A stretch of DNA of 64,000 nt from G025836975 sp040391135 (lineage in GTDB: Bacteria; Pseudomonadota; Gammaproteobacteria; Burkholderiales; Burkholderiaceae_B): the NCBI GenBank assembly GCA_040391135.1, contig JBEBYL010000003.1, forward strand, positions 62,001 to 126,000, read 5' to 3'. The notes below the pieces were generated by a model. That model saw only the letters and a list, made by a program, of their open reading frames with translations. It did not search any database and had not been told where the DNA came from. Within the stretch, counting starts at the first letter, position 1, and every line of letters starts with the position of its first letter. A program made the translations under genes and the position numbers. Of the stretch, positions 8,904 to 17,156 are shown piece after piece.

Positions 8904-10739
8904 ATGCTGAATTACCGTTTGGCCCTGGTGCTGGCCTTCGACCTGATTATGGTGTTGGTCGCCTGGATGGGCGGATTCCTGATTCGTTTCAACTTCAATT
9001 GGCCATATGCCTTCCATGGAGAGCTCATCATGGGCGGCAGCTTGCTGCTGCTGGTGCAACTGGCCGCATGCCGCTGGGCCGGGTTGTATCGGGGCATGTG
9101 GGGTTTCGCCAGTCTTCCAGACCTGCGGCGCGTGCTCAAGGCCGTTCTGATATCGACCTTCGCCCTATTGCTGTTTACGATCTTTTCCAAGCCACATTAC
9201 TTGATTCCGCGCTCGATGGTCGTCCTGTATCCCATCCTGCTTCTGCTGCTCATGGGCGGCGGGCGCGTAGCGGGGCGCATGTGGAAGGAGCGTTATCTTT
9301 ACGGCAAGTTCTCGAGAAAAGGCAAGCCTGTTGTGGTGGTTGGGGCCGGTACCGCAGGCGCCATGCTGCTGCGCGAGCTTGCCCGCAGTGCCGAATGGAG
9401 CGTAGTGGCACTTATCGACGATGATCGCCATAAGCAGGGCCTGGAGATATCCGGTTGTCGCGTAGAAGGTACTACGGACGATATTGCCGGCGTCCTGCGC
9501 AACCATGGCGCGCGTCACGTTATTCTGGCCATGCCATCGGCGCCCGCCGAGGTTCTGCAGCGCATCACCAAATCCGCCACAGAGGCGGGTGCCGCTCTGT
9601 TCACCGTTCCCGGCCTGGCCGAACTCATGAGCGGCCGGGTCGCCATAAATATGATGCGTCCTGTTCGCATCGAGGATCTGCTGGGCCGTGAATCGGTGCA
9701 CATCGATAACGACAACGTGCGGACAATGCTTATCGGCAAACGTATCCTGGTCACCGGCGCGGGGGGGTCCATAGGCAGCGAGCTCTGCCGCCAGCTGTCG
9801 CGCTTCGAGCCGGCCAGCATTATTCTTCTCGAAGCCAGTGAGTTCGCCCTTTACATGATAGAGCAGTGGTTCGCCGAGCATCGCCCCGAGGTTCCAATCG
9901 TATCACTGGCGGGAGATGTTAAGGACAGGGCGCGCATGGCGCAGGTGTTCGCCGAGCATCGGCCCCAGGTGGTATTCCATGCCGCCGCCTACAAGCATGT
10001 TCCGCTTATGGAAGTGGGCAATGCCTGGCAGGCTGCCCGCAACAATATCCAGGGCACTCTTGTTGTAGCCCAGGCCGCCAGGCAGGCCGGCGCCGAGCGC
10101 TTTGTCTTGATTTCCACCGACAAGGCAGTCAATCCCACCAACGTCATGGGCGCTACCAAGCGTATGGCGGAAATGGTGTGTGAAGTCATGCAGAACGGCA
10201 CGGGAGCAACGCGTTTTCACGTGGTGCGCTTCGGCAATGTCCTGGGCAGTACAGGCAGTGTGATTCCCAAGTTCCAGGCGCAGATCGCTCATGGCGGTCC
10301 AATTACCGTTACTCATCCGGAAATCAATCGCTATTTCATGTCCATCCCGGAGGCCGCTCAACTGGTCCTTCAGGCTGCTGCCATGGGTACGGGCGGAGAA
10401 ATTTTTGTGCTGGATATGGGTGAACCGGTGCGTATCGTTGACTTGGCACGGAATATGATCCGCCTCTCGGGATTTACCGAGAACGAAATACCCATTCAGT
10501 TCACCGGTCTGCGGCCAGGGGAAAAGCTTTACGAAGAATTGCTTGCGGACGCCGAGGAAACCCTGCCGACGCCGCACGACAAGTTGAGAATTGCACGGCC
10601 CAGGCGCGTGCCTGAGGGATTCTACAAGGATGTAGAGGAATGGCTGGCTTGGGATGGAGTCAAGAGCGACGATGAGATTCGTACTTGCCTGAAGCATTGG
10701 ATTCCGGAATACATGCCGAATAACTCCTGTCAGGGCTAG
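8904..10739 (+). CDS. UDP-GlcNAc 4,6-dehydratase, membrane form (WbpM/PglF/WlbL type)
   Basis: Nucleoside-diphosphate-sugar dehydratase of 611 residues. Four transmembrane helices (about residues 6-28, 43-60, 77-95, 103-122) are followed by a first nucleotide-binding fold (VVVVGAGTAGAM, 143-154) and then the SDR-type catalytic domain. That domain has the NAD motif TGAGGSIGSE (284-293), AAYKHVP (361-367) and STDKAVNPTNVMGATK (404-419). The usual catalytic Tyr of YxxxK is Met 415, with Lys 419, as in the WbpM/FlaA1/PglF group. It makes UDP-2-acetamido-2,6-dideoxy-4-ketohexose, substrate of the upstream aminotransferase. ACGGAGA before the ATG is a good ribosome site. It is the last clear gene of this LPS locus. 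Confidence 0.95.
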   Translation: MLNYRLALVLAFDLIMVLVAWMGGFLIRFNFNWPYAFHGELIMGGSLLLLVQLAACRWAGLYRGMWGFASLPDLRRVLKAVLISTFALLLFTIFSKPHYLIPRSMVVLYPILLLLLMGGGRVAGRMWKERYLYGKFSRKGKPVVVVGAGTAGAMLLRELARSAEWSVVALIDDDRHKQGLEISGCRVEGTTDDIAGVLRNHGARHVILAMPSAPAEVLQRITKSATEAGAALFTVPGLAELMSGRVAINMMRPVRIEDLLGRESVHIDNDNVRTMLIGKRILVTGAGGSIGSELCRQLSRFEPASIILLEASEFALYMIEQWFAEHRPEVPIVSLAGDVKDRARMAQVFAEHRPQVVFHAAAYKHVPLMEVGNAWQAARNNIQGTLVVAQAARQAGAERFVLISTDKAVNPTNVMGATKRMAEMVCEVMQNGTGATRFHVVRFGNVLGSTGSVIPKFQAQIAHGGPITVTHPEINRYFMSIPEAAQLVLQAAAMGTGGEIFVLDMGEPVRIVDLARNMIRLSGFTENEIPIQFTGLRPGEKLYEELLADAEETLPTPHDKLRIARPRRVPEGFYKDVEEWLAWDGVKSDDEIRTCLKHWIPEYMPNNSCQG

Positions 10740-10857
10740 TAGTTGCCCACGCTGCGGTTTTCGCGGACGGCCTTGGCTTCGTCCAGCGCAACGATGCGGC
10801 CTGGATGTCTGCAAGGGGACCACCAAGCAATTCGGCGAATTCGCGGCGCTGGACCCC

Positions 10858-12273
10858 TTACAGCCAAACCCCGGGGAAGTTTCCGGGAAGTTGAGCCGGA
10901 TCTCTGCCTTCCTTCACGCCAAGATTATCAAGTCGTTCAAATTCAGCAATATCGCCGGCGAGTTTTTTGCAGGCTTCCTGGCCGAGCAGCGGAGACGTCA
11001 ATTGGAAGAACTTATGCTCCAGCCGTTCGCCTTGCGTATGCAGATCCATCGAGGGGATGCCGGCATCGACCAGCGCGGAGTAGCGTTGTCCCTGCAATGT
11101 TTCGATTTCGACCTTTGCCTGCATCGGTGGCCATTCATTCATCAGGATTACGTCGACTTTTTCTCGAAGCTGGATGATGTCTGTATCGTTGGCAAGGGCG
11201 TCGTTGTATGTTTCGGCTTTTCCTGTATCCCATCCGGCCAGCGCATAGGCGGCATTCTGGCGCAGGCTGAACTTGGCTTCGGTCCCCGTTTCCGGACGTT
11301 GGATATTGCAAATGGAATCGACAGTGCGATCGGCATGAATGGTTATTCTTTTAATCACCGACGCTACGATGGGCCGCTCTTGTTTAATTTGCCGTATGCA
11401 TTCCAGCGTGGCTATCGTGCCAAAGCACGATGCGTCGAATTTGAATAAATTATTTCTTATGTGAAAACCTTGATCGGGCTCGCCCAGTGCCGTCGATACA
11501 TTGAAGTCCGGACTATGGGTGGGGGAAAAACCCATTCCATGCTCGAAGATGTTTACAGGCCCATCAAGGCCGTGTTGAACCAGGATGGCGGCGGCCAGTC
11601 CATTTCTTGCGGCCAGCCCGGCATGTAGCGGCTTGGCCATGGTTCCAAACATTGCCTTCAGTCCGGCGGCTTGCGTCCCCGCTATGCCCAGCACGCTTGC
11701 GGTCTGCATTGGGTTCAGGCCAAGAAGGTGTGCGCATGCGGCAGCGGCGCCAAAGGTGCATACCGTTCCGGTGGCGTGATAGCCTCGTGCCAAGTGGCCG
11801 GGCGCAAGGAGCTGGCCAATTCGGCAAGCGGTCTCATAGCCGGCGACAAAGGCGGCGATAAGCTCTTTTCCGCTCTTGCCGTGTTGTTGGGCCAGAGCCA
11901 GCAGGGCGGAAAAAATGACGGCCGTCGGGTGCCCGGATATGGACAAATTGACGTCATCAAAATCCAGGGCATGGGCGGTTGTTCCATTGATCAAGGCCGC
12001 TTGCTGCGCCGTGTACCGCCCGGCCTGCCCGACAACGGAAGCGTATTCATTTTGTCCGGCGCCCGGATGTTCGGCGCCTAGCAAAACGCCATGCACGGGT
12101 TCGGCGCAGCCGGCGATTGTTACGGCGAACCAGTCCAGAATGCACTGTTTGGCGATCGTGATGACATCAGTAGGCAGTGTGTCGAAGCGATACGCCAAAG
12201 CCTGTTCAACCAGGGTTTGAGTGACTTTGCTCGCTTGGTCGGCAGAAGGGGTCGAAGACAAGCCGGTTTCCAT
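10858..12273 (-). CDS. MmgE/PrpD family protein
   Basis: A 471-residue member of the MmgE/PrpD family, which holds 2-methylcitrate dehydratase, cis-aconitate decarboxylase and related (de)hydratases or isomerases of branched C5-C7 acids. The helical N-terminal domain has the usual CILDWFAVTIAGC and INGTTAHALDFDD segments (the latter near residue 95), then GYHATGTVCTFGAAAA and AGTQAAGLKAMFGTMAKPLHAG. It is the last gene of the minus-strand operon methylaspartate ammonia-lyase, tetR, bug, bug. That setting suggests it acts on mesaconate or a related product rather than methylcitrate, but this is inference. Start ATG at 12273; no strong ribosome site is seen. Confidence 0.88.
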   Translation of the reverse strand: METGLSSTPSADQASKVTQTLVEQALAYRFDTLPTDVITIAKQCILDWFAVTIAGCAEPVHGVLLGAEHPGAGQNEYASVVGQAGRYTAQQAALINGTTAHALDFDDVNLSISGHPTAVIFSALLALAQQHGKSGKELIAAFVAGYETACRIGQLLAPGHLARGYHATGTVCTFGAAAACAHLLGLNPMQTASVLGIAGTQAAGLKAMFGTMAKPLHAGLAARNGLAAAILVQHGLDGPVNIFEHGMGFSPTHSPDFNVSTALGEPDQGFHIRNNLFKFDASCFGTIATLECIRQIKQERPIVASVIKRITIHADRTVDSICNIQRPETGTEAKFSLRQNAAYALAGWDTGKAETYNDALANDTDIIQLREKVDVILMNEWPPMQAKVEIETLQGQRYSALVDAGIPSMDLHTQGERLEHKFFQLTSPLLGQEACKKLAGDIAEFERLDNLGVKEGRDPAQLPGNFPGVWL

Positions 12274-12312
12274 GACTAGTAATAGGCGGTTAGGGCGCTA
12301 TGCCCGGGGGAA

Positions 12313-12355
12313 CACGGTGCCTTCGAAGGGCTGTGGCGGATTCAAAGGCACCGTG
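12313..12355. repeat. Inverted repeat between bug and prpD-like genes
   Basis: Two 11-base arms (CACGGTGCCTT at 12313-12323 and its complement at 12345-12355) are separated by 21 bases. In the minus-strand mRNA this would be a hairpin just after the receptor gene, a common place for a partial terminator or an mRNA-stabilising stem that keeps receptor expression higher than that of the enzyme. Confidence 0.5.
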
Positions 12356-12367
12356 CGGGGCGCAAGT

Positions 12368-13336
12368 TCAATTTATGGTCAATTTACTTTTTTGGACAAC
12401 CTCGCCCCACTTTTCAACCTCCTGGCTAACGTAGGCGGCGAACTCTTCAGGCGTGCTGTAATCGACTTCGTAGCCTTGGCCTTCAAGCCTTGCGGCGACG
12501 GCCGGGTCCTTTAGGACTGCGGTAACGCTTTTGTTTAACGAGTCGACTATGTCTTTCTTGCTTCCGGCCGGGGCGAACAGCCCGTACCAGGTGTTCATTG
12601 AATAACCCGCCACACCTGCTTCTTGCATGGTTGGAACGTCGGGCAGGGCATTGGAGCGGCTGGTGCTGGTTACCGCCAAGGCTCGCAGGCTTCCCGCCTT
12701 GATATGAGGCAGGACGCTGGGCAGGGTGGTGAACGTGGCATTCACGTGCCCCCCGAGCAGGTCGGTATTGGCCGCTGCCGCGCCTTTGTAGGGCACATGA
12801 ACCATTTTGACCCCTGTCATCAGTTGAAAGAGCTCGCCGGCCAAATGGGGCGAACCGCCCGTGCCTGTCGACGCAAAGCTAAGTTGACCCGGGCGTTTTT
12901 TTGCGTACTCGATGAACTCGGCAACGGTCTTGACAGGTATGGAGGGGTGGACGGCGAGGACATGCGTTGTTTTCGCCACCAAGCCTATGGGGGCGAAATC
13001 CTTGATGCAGTCATAAGGCAGCTTGGGATAAAGCGACTGGTTCACGGCGTTTGGCCCAATGTTCCCCAGCAACAGCGTCTTGCCGTCGGGTTTGGCTTTG
13101 GCGACGAAATCCGTGCCGATTATCCCGTTGGCTCCGGGACGGTTTTCGACGATTATGCTGCTTCCCAGCGCGGTGCCCAGTTCCGGGCTTATGGACCTGG
13201 CTAAAGAATCGACACCGCCTCCTGGCGGGTAGGGGGCGACGATGCTGATGGGCCCGCTGGCCAAAGCGGGAAGTCCGGCAGTGGCGGCCAAGGTGACCAG
13301 TCCGTTAAGCATCAGATGTTTAAGCATGTTTTTCAT
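12368..13336 (-). CDS. Bug/TctC-family periplasmic receptor
   Basis: Tripartite tricarboxylate transporter substrate-binding protein, 322 residues. It has an N-terminal Sec signal (hydrophobic MLNGLVTLAATAGLPALASG), then the family hallmarks ISIVAPYPPGGGVDSLAR, IIVENRPGANGIIGTDFVA and FASTGTGGSPHLAGELF. Bug proteins bind carboxylates or amides between two lobes. No TctA/TctB pair is in this operon, so it is an orphan receptor that may borrow the membrane part encoded at 19.8-21.8 kb or serve signalling. It is one of two Bug genes in tandem; the proteins are clearly diverged, so this is not a recent duplication. AGAGG lies before the ATG. Confidence 0.95.
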   Translation of the reverse strand: MKNMLKHLMLNGLVTLAATAGLPALASGPISIVAPYPPGGGVDSLARSISPELGTALGSSIIVENRPGANGIIGTDFVAKAKPDGKTLLLGNIGPNAVNQSLYPKLPYDCIKDFAPIGLVAKTTHVLAVHPSIPVKTVAEFIEYAKKRPGQLSFASTGTGGSPHLAGELFQLMTGVKMVHVPYKGAAAANTDLLGGHVNATFTTLPSVLPHIKAGSLRALAVTSTSRSNALPDVPTMQEAGVAGYSMNTWYGLFAPAGSKKDIVDSLNKSVTAVLKDPAVAARLEGQGYEVDYSTPEEFAAYVSQEVEKWGEVVQKSKLTIN

Positions 13337-13370
13337 GGTGGTTTGCCTCTGTGTTGATCAGCGGATCGGG

Positions 13371-14360
13371 CTATTGGACTTTGATGTCGGACTCTTTGAT
13401 GACCTTTTGCCATTTCGCATCTTCCGTTTTCATCAGAGCCGCGAACTGTGCCTGGGTGGTGCCGGCCGGTTCCGCGCCCTGCCCGGTGAAGCGTTCGCGC
13501 ATTTCGCTGGTCTGCAGGATCTTGTTGACCGCTTTGTTGATTTTTTCTATGACGGCCGAAGGAGTCCCCTGGGGTGCAAGCAGGCCCGCCCAGCCTACCA
13601 CCTCGTAGCCTGGAAGGCCGCTTTCGGCAATCGTCGGAACATTGGGCAGCAATTGAGATCTTTTGGGACTGCTGACGGCCAGGATCTTTAATTTTCCCGC
13701 CTTTGCATTGGGCAGCGAGGAAGGAATGGTGTCGAACATGACGGCTACCTGGCCGCCCATTACATCGGTGACCGCCGGCGCGGCGCCCTTGTATGGAACA
13801 TGCATCATGTTCACATCGGCCATGCTGGTCAGCAGCACACTGGCCAGATGCAGCGAGCTTCCATTTCCCGACGACGCATACGAGATGGACCCCGGCTTGG
13901 CTTTGGCAAGCTGAATCAGGTCTTTGACCGAGTCGACGGGCAGCGTTGGCGTGGCTACCAGAACAAAAGGCAGCAAAGCAACATTGCTGATGGGTTCGAA
14001 GTCGCCGATCGGGTCGAACGGCCTGGTGCTATGCAAATAGGGACTGATGCTGTGAGTGCTTGTGGTGGCCATGATAAGGGTATGCCCATCGGGCTTGGCC
14101 CTGGCTACGGCCATCGAGGCGATCTGCCCGGTTGCTCCGGGCCGGTTTTCGATGACAACGGGCTGGCCGAGCTCGTCGCCGAGTTCTTTGCTGATATAGC
14201 GCGCAACGATGTCCGTTGAGCCGCCAGGCGAGAACGGCACAATAAGTCGAATGGGCTGGTTGGGAAAGCTGTCGGCCGCAAAGGCCGGATTACCGGCTAG
14301 CGCGGTTGCCGAGGCGATTGAAATAAGAGCGCTTAGCGCCGTATGTAGTTTCGTCTTCAT
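13371..14360 (-). CDS. Bug/TctC-family periplasmic receptor
   Basis: Second receptor of the methylaspartate ammonia-lyase operon, 329 residues. The signal peptide is ALSALISIASATALAGNPAFA. Family blocks are IRLIVPFSPGGSTDIVARY, VVIENRPGATGQIASMAV, YASSGNGSSLHLASVLL and HVPYKGAAPAVTDVMGGQV. The ribosome site is strong (GAGGAGA before ATG 14360). It lies 34 bases upstream of the next bug gene and 46 bases downstream of tetR, in one transcription unit. Two orphan receptors beside one enzyme set suggest two related ligands, perhaps branched C5 di-acids, but no ligand can be read from the sequence. Confidence 0.95.
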   Translation of the reverse strand: MKTKLHTALSALISIASATALAGNPAFAADSFPNQPIRLIVPFSPGGSTDIVARYISKELGDELGQPVVIENRPGATGQIASMAVARAKPDGHTLIMATTSTHSISPYLHSTRPFDPIGDFEPISNVALLPFVLVATPTLPVDSVKDLIQLAKAKPGSISYASSGNGSSLHLASVLLTSMADVNMMHVPYKGAAPAVTDVMGGQVAVMFDTIPSSLPNAKAGKLKILAVSSPKRSQLLPNVPTIAESGLPGYEVVGWAGLLAPQGTPSAVIEKINKAVNKILQTSEMRERFTGQGAEPAGTTQAQFAALMKTEDAKWQKVIKESDIKVQ

Positions 14361-14406
14361 GGTTGTCTCCTCACTGATATCGTTTTTTGTGGTTTCTGCC
14401 GATTTC

Positions 14407-14964
14407 TTACTGTAATAATTGGCTTTTCAGTTGTGTCAGCATTCGGCGGAAAGGGCTGGGATCGCCCGTTCCCCGGGCGACCAACAGGGCTCCCTCGATT
14501 CTGAAGACCGTGTCCTCGGCCCGCTGGTCGGCCTCTGTTGTGGAAAACCCCGCTTGGATAAGGGCTTGGGCAAGGGCTTTGATCCAGTCTCCAAGGCCGC
14601 GGCGAACCTGCTCTTGAAACAAGGGGGCGCTGCCGCCCATTGCAAGCATTCCAAGCAGGCAGGATTCTTCGCCTTGGGAGTAGTAGATATTCAAGTGCTT
14701 GATCATCTGCTCGATGCGCTTGACCGGATCTCCGTCGCTTTGCAGCGGGGCGATGATCTGCTCATGGAATATCCGGTTGGATCTTTCCGCTACGGCAATG
14801 GCCATATCGACTTTCCCTCCGGGAAAATGATGGTAAAGGCTCGCTTTGCCCAAGCCGGTCGCGCTGGACAGGCGCGACAAGGTCGCGGAGTCGTAGCCTT
14901 CCTTCTTGAATACCTGGGCCAGGCGGTTCAAGACTTCCGCAAGAGGGATCAATGCCGCGCCCAT
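14407..14964 (-). CDS. TetR-family transcriptional regulator
   Basis: A 185-residue TetR-type repressor. The N-terminal helix-turn-helix is LSRLSSATGLGKASLYHHFPGG (about residues 29-50); the C-terminal ligand domain is of the LmrA/YxaF-like kind. Its ATG overlaps the stop of the methylaspartate ammonia-lyase gene by one base (TAATG), so it is translated from the operon it probably controls. The likely binding site is the palindrome at 16263-16278 just upstream of the operon. The effector is unknown; mesaconate, methylaspartate or a CoA ester are reasonable guesses. Confidence 0.9.
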   Translation of the reverse strand: MGAALIPLAEVLNRLAQVFKKEGYDSATLSRLSSATGLGKASLYHHFPGGKVDMAIAVAERSNRIFHEQIIAPLQSDGDPVKRIEQMIKHLNIYYSQGEESCLLGMLAMGGSAPLFQEQVRRGLGDWIKALAQALIQAGFSTTEADQRAEDTVFRIEGALLVARGTGDPSPFRRMLTQLKSQLLQ

Positions 14965-16199
14965 TAGCTTGATTCCCTGCCGCGGTGAAGCAGTGCCATG
15001 CTGCGGTTGGTTTCATTGGTCACAACCATGAGTCCCTCGTCGAATCCCAGGCCCGGACGGGTAAACATGCGCCATGCGCCAAGTGCGATTCCGACGTGTA
15101 CAGTGGCCCGAACAGAAATGTCGGTTTCATTGCAACTGCCCCCCAAATAGGGCAATACATCGTATTTTTTGCAGGTTTGAATCGCTTCTATGGTGTTGAG
15201 CAGCGATCCATTGTCGGGACTCTTGATTTGAAACGCGTGGGCCGATTTCGCTTGGGCAAAGCGCAGCATTTCTCCGGGGTTATTGACCCATTCATCCGCA
15301 ATAAGCTTGCATTTCGGGCCCGATGCATCGAGCCGGCGGCGAAGGCTTGCCATGCGTTCGCAAGCTTCACTGGCGGAGGAGCTTACGGTGGGGTCTTCGA
15401 AATAAACCTGATGGTGGCCTGCAAGCTGGACTATCTTTGACAAGTAGTCGCAGATCTTGTCTTCATCATTGTCAAACATGCGGCCCAGCGAAGAGTGGAA
15501 GTCAAAGTGCAAGTCGGGCTGGTATTCGCTGCCCCCCAAGTTATTGATCCGTTTGATGATCCATGAAACATATTCAGGAAGCTGTTCGCATTGCGAGCGT
15601 GTTTGTATTGCGCTTTGAGGAAACATGGCAACGCGCCGCATGATCGCTTTTTCCACATTTTGTTCCCATTGCCCGCCGCAAGACCCGGCGAACCCGGGCG
15701 CCGCATAGCGTTCCTGGATTTGATATTCGTCGATCAGGATTTGCGCCATGATGGTGTGCTTGGCTAATGCGGCAGCGGAAAGCAGGGCTTGTGACATTCC
15801 ATACGCGACGGGTGTCAGCAATTCCCTTTCAAGATCCAGATCGTCAAGCAAGGCAGCCGCCTGACGGAATCCCTGGAACTTCTTGGCGTTGTACATGGCC
15901 GCCAACGCCGCCTCGACACGAGGCAGATTCTCGGTACGCAGCGGTGGCGGCCGGCCCGCATAGCCAGCGTTCAGCACCGTTACGCAATCTCCATAGGCGA
16001 CGCGCCCATCGGCAAGCTCCACCATGATGCAATAGGCGACGCTGGGCTCGCGTATCGCGGAGAACCCGGGGGTGACGGGCTGGCCTTTGAAAAAGAAGCC
16101 ATCGGCCTCTGCGCCCGTCTGGATAGCGGGCTGGTCATTGACCCAAAAGCCGCCAATGCCTGGCACTAACGTAACTTTCCTTATCTCCAAATCTTGCAT
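14964..16199 (-). CDS. mal: Methylaspartate ammonia-lyase (enolase superfamily)
   Basis: The enzyme interconverts 3-methylaspartate and mesaconate plus ammonia (EC 4.3.1.2). It has 411 residues, the usual family length. Metal ligands are visible as D233 (HFDFHSS), E268 (VYFEDPT) and D302 (LIADEW), the (S)-specific base as K326 (FQIKSPDNGS), with Q324 and the SCNET loop (S355, C356). The order and spacing match the Clostridium enzyme. The second catalytic residue, a histidine in the clostridial enzyme (LPHALI), appears to be glutamine here (FPQSAI, Q195), so stereochemistry or activity may differ. It is first in the operon with tetR, two bug genes and a prpD-like gene. No glutamate mutase genes are present, so the classical glutamate fermentation route is not implied. 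Confidence 0.9.
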   Translation of the reverse strand: MQDLEIRKVTLVPGIGGFWVNDQPAIQTGAEADGFFFKGQPVTPGFSAIREPSVAYCIMVELADGRVAYGDCVTVLNAGYAGRPPPLRTENLPRVEAALAAMYNAKKFQGFRQAAALLDDLDLERELLTPVAYGMSQALLSAAALAKHTIMAQILIDEYQIQERYAAPGFAGSCGGQWEQNVEKAIMRRVAMFPQSAIQTRSQCEQLPEYVSWIIKRINNLGGSEYQPDLHFDFHSSLGRMFDNDEDKICDYLSKIVQLAGHHQVYFEDPTVSSSASEACERMASLRRRLDASGPKCKLIADEWVNNPGEMLRFAQAKSAHAFQIKSPDNGSLLNTIEAIQTCKKYDVLPYLGGSCNETDISVRATVHVGIALGAWRMFTRPGLGFDEGLMVVTNETNRSMALLHRGRESS

Positions 16200-16262
16200 T
16201 TCAAAACCTTTATGTTGGTGGGTTCTTTGAGCCGGGCAGATTGATGCTTCTCGGCAGAGTTA

Positions 16263-16278
16263 TACCGAACGATCGGTA
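16263..16278. promoter_or_regulatory. Probable TetR operator upstream of the methylaspartate ammonia-lyase operon
   Basis: The site TACCGA-ACGA-TCGGTA is a 16-base inverted repeat of the TetR-family kind, about 65 bases upstream of the first gene of the operon. On the minus strand it overlaps a -10-like TATAAC (complement of 16259-16264), so bound repressor would block the promoter. The operon itself encodes a TetR regulator, which makes autoregulation likely. Confidence 0.65.
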
Positions 16279-16300
16279 CAATACTATTGATTCAAAAGAA

Positions 16301-16329
16301 TGGCATATCGGTGAAAACCCGATATGCCA
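16301..16329 (-). terminator. Rho-independent terminator of the gntR gene
   Basis: The arms TGGCATATCGG and its complement (11 bp, 7-base loop) form a strong hairpin. On the minus strand it is followed by ATTCTTTT. It lies 72 bases after the stop of the GntR regulator gene and separates it from the methylaspartate ammonia-lyase operon transcribed in the same direction. Confidence 0.75.
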
Positions 16330-16400
16330 TGTCGAATATTGCTTGGTGGGCCTTGGAGGCTATTGGGGGAAAAGCCCAAGGTAAAAAGGAAGCGCCTGGA

Positions 16401-17108
16401 TCATTCCAGCTCGGACCGAAGCAGCTCGCGCGTTACCGCCCAGCCGTTGCTGTGGTGGGCGCGCAGCAGTTCGCGCAGCAGCAAGCCATCGCGCTGTGTC
16501 AGCGCCGCCAGGATTTGTTCATGTTCGCGAGTGGCGCTGTGCCATCTTGTGTGCTCCAGATTCCCGGCGTAGCGATAGCGCCTGATTTGCAGGCATTCCG
16601 CCTTGTATATTCTGGACAGCGCCGGGTTGTGGGCGCCGTCCACGATAAGCTGATGGATTCTTTGATTTATTTCAAAGTACAGCATGAGGTTCTGGTTTTC
16701 AAATGAGCCGATCATCTCTTGGTGCAGGCGGCATATTTCGGCAAGCTCCACGTCGGTGATCCGGCTGCAGCTGAGCATGGCGGCGATGCCTTCAAGCCCG
16801 ATCAGGACTTCTATTTCGGCATCGATGTGGTCGATGCTCAGCTTGGTGACGAAGGCGCCGCGATTGGGCTTCAGTTGGATCAGTCCTTCGGATTCCAGTA
16901 TTTTGAGCGCCTCGCGCACGGGCGTGCGAGAGAGGTCTTGCTGCCCCTCCAGAATCGATCTTTCCGAAATTCGTTGTCCCGGCTTCAATTCACCGGTGAC
17001 GATCAGGTCGCGCAGGCGATTGACGGCCATCGCGGTCAAGGAACCACGGAATCGTCCCTGGGATTCAGCCGCATCCGCGTCTAGGGTGGCTTCCATGTCA
17101 AATTGCAT
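16401..17108 (-). CDS. GntR-family regulator, FadR/FCD subfamily
   Basis: A 235-residue regulator. The winged helix-turn-helix shows LRDLIVTGELKPGQRISE followed by DLSRTPVREALKILESEGLI (about residues 33-78). The C-terminal FCD helical domain, residues about 95-225, has the metal- and acid-binding pattern with FEINQRIHQLIV (Asp/His-type ligands) and REHEQILAAL. FCD regulators usually respond to organic acids. The gene is divergent from the COG4091 dehydrogenase and the complete tripartite transporter, and a 28-base palindrome lies between them, so it most likely represses that operon. A second copy of the palindrome core spans its own start codon. GGAGAT is its ribosome site. Confidence 0.93.
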   Translation of the reverse strand: MQFDMEATLDADAAESQGRFRGSLTAMAVNRLRDLIVTGELKPGQRISERSILEGQQDLSRTPVREALKILESEGLIQLKPNRGAFVTKLSIDHIDAEIEVLIGLEGIAAMLSCSRITDVELAEICRLHQEMIGSFENQNLMLYFEINQRIHQLIVDGAHNPALSRIYKAECLQIRRYRYAGNLEHTRWHSATREHEQILAALTQRDGLLLRELLRAHHSNGWAVTRELLRSELE

Positions 17109-17112
17109 GCAA
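17103..17112. promoter_or_regulatory. Second GntR-type site over the gntR start codon
   Basis: TTGCATGCAA, the core of the large palindrome at 17157-17184, recurs here and includes the ATG of the gntR gene (17106-17108). A repressor bound here would block its own transcription elongation or initiation. Short palindromes arise by chance, so it is weaker evidence than the large site. Confidence 0.45.
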
Positions 17113-17156
17113 ATCTCCGGCTAACAACGTTAATTAGGGGAAAACCATAGGGAGTA

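Noticed and set aside
12368..14360. Tandem Bug genes as a recent duplication
   Set aside because: The two proteins share only family blocks and differ in most other residues, so they diverged long ago.
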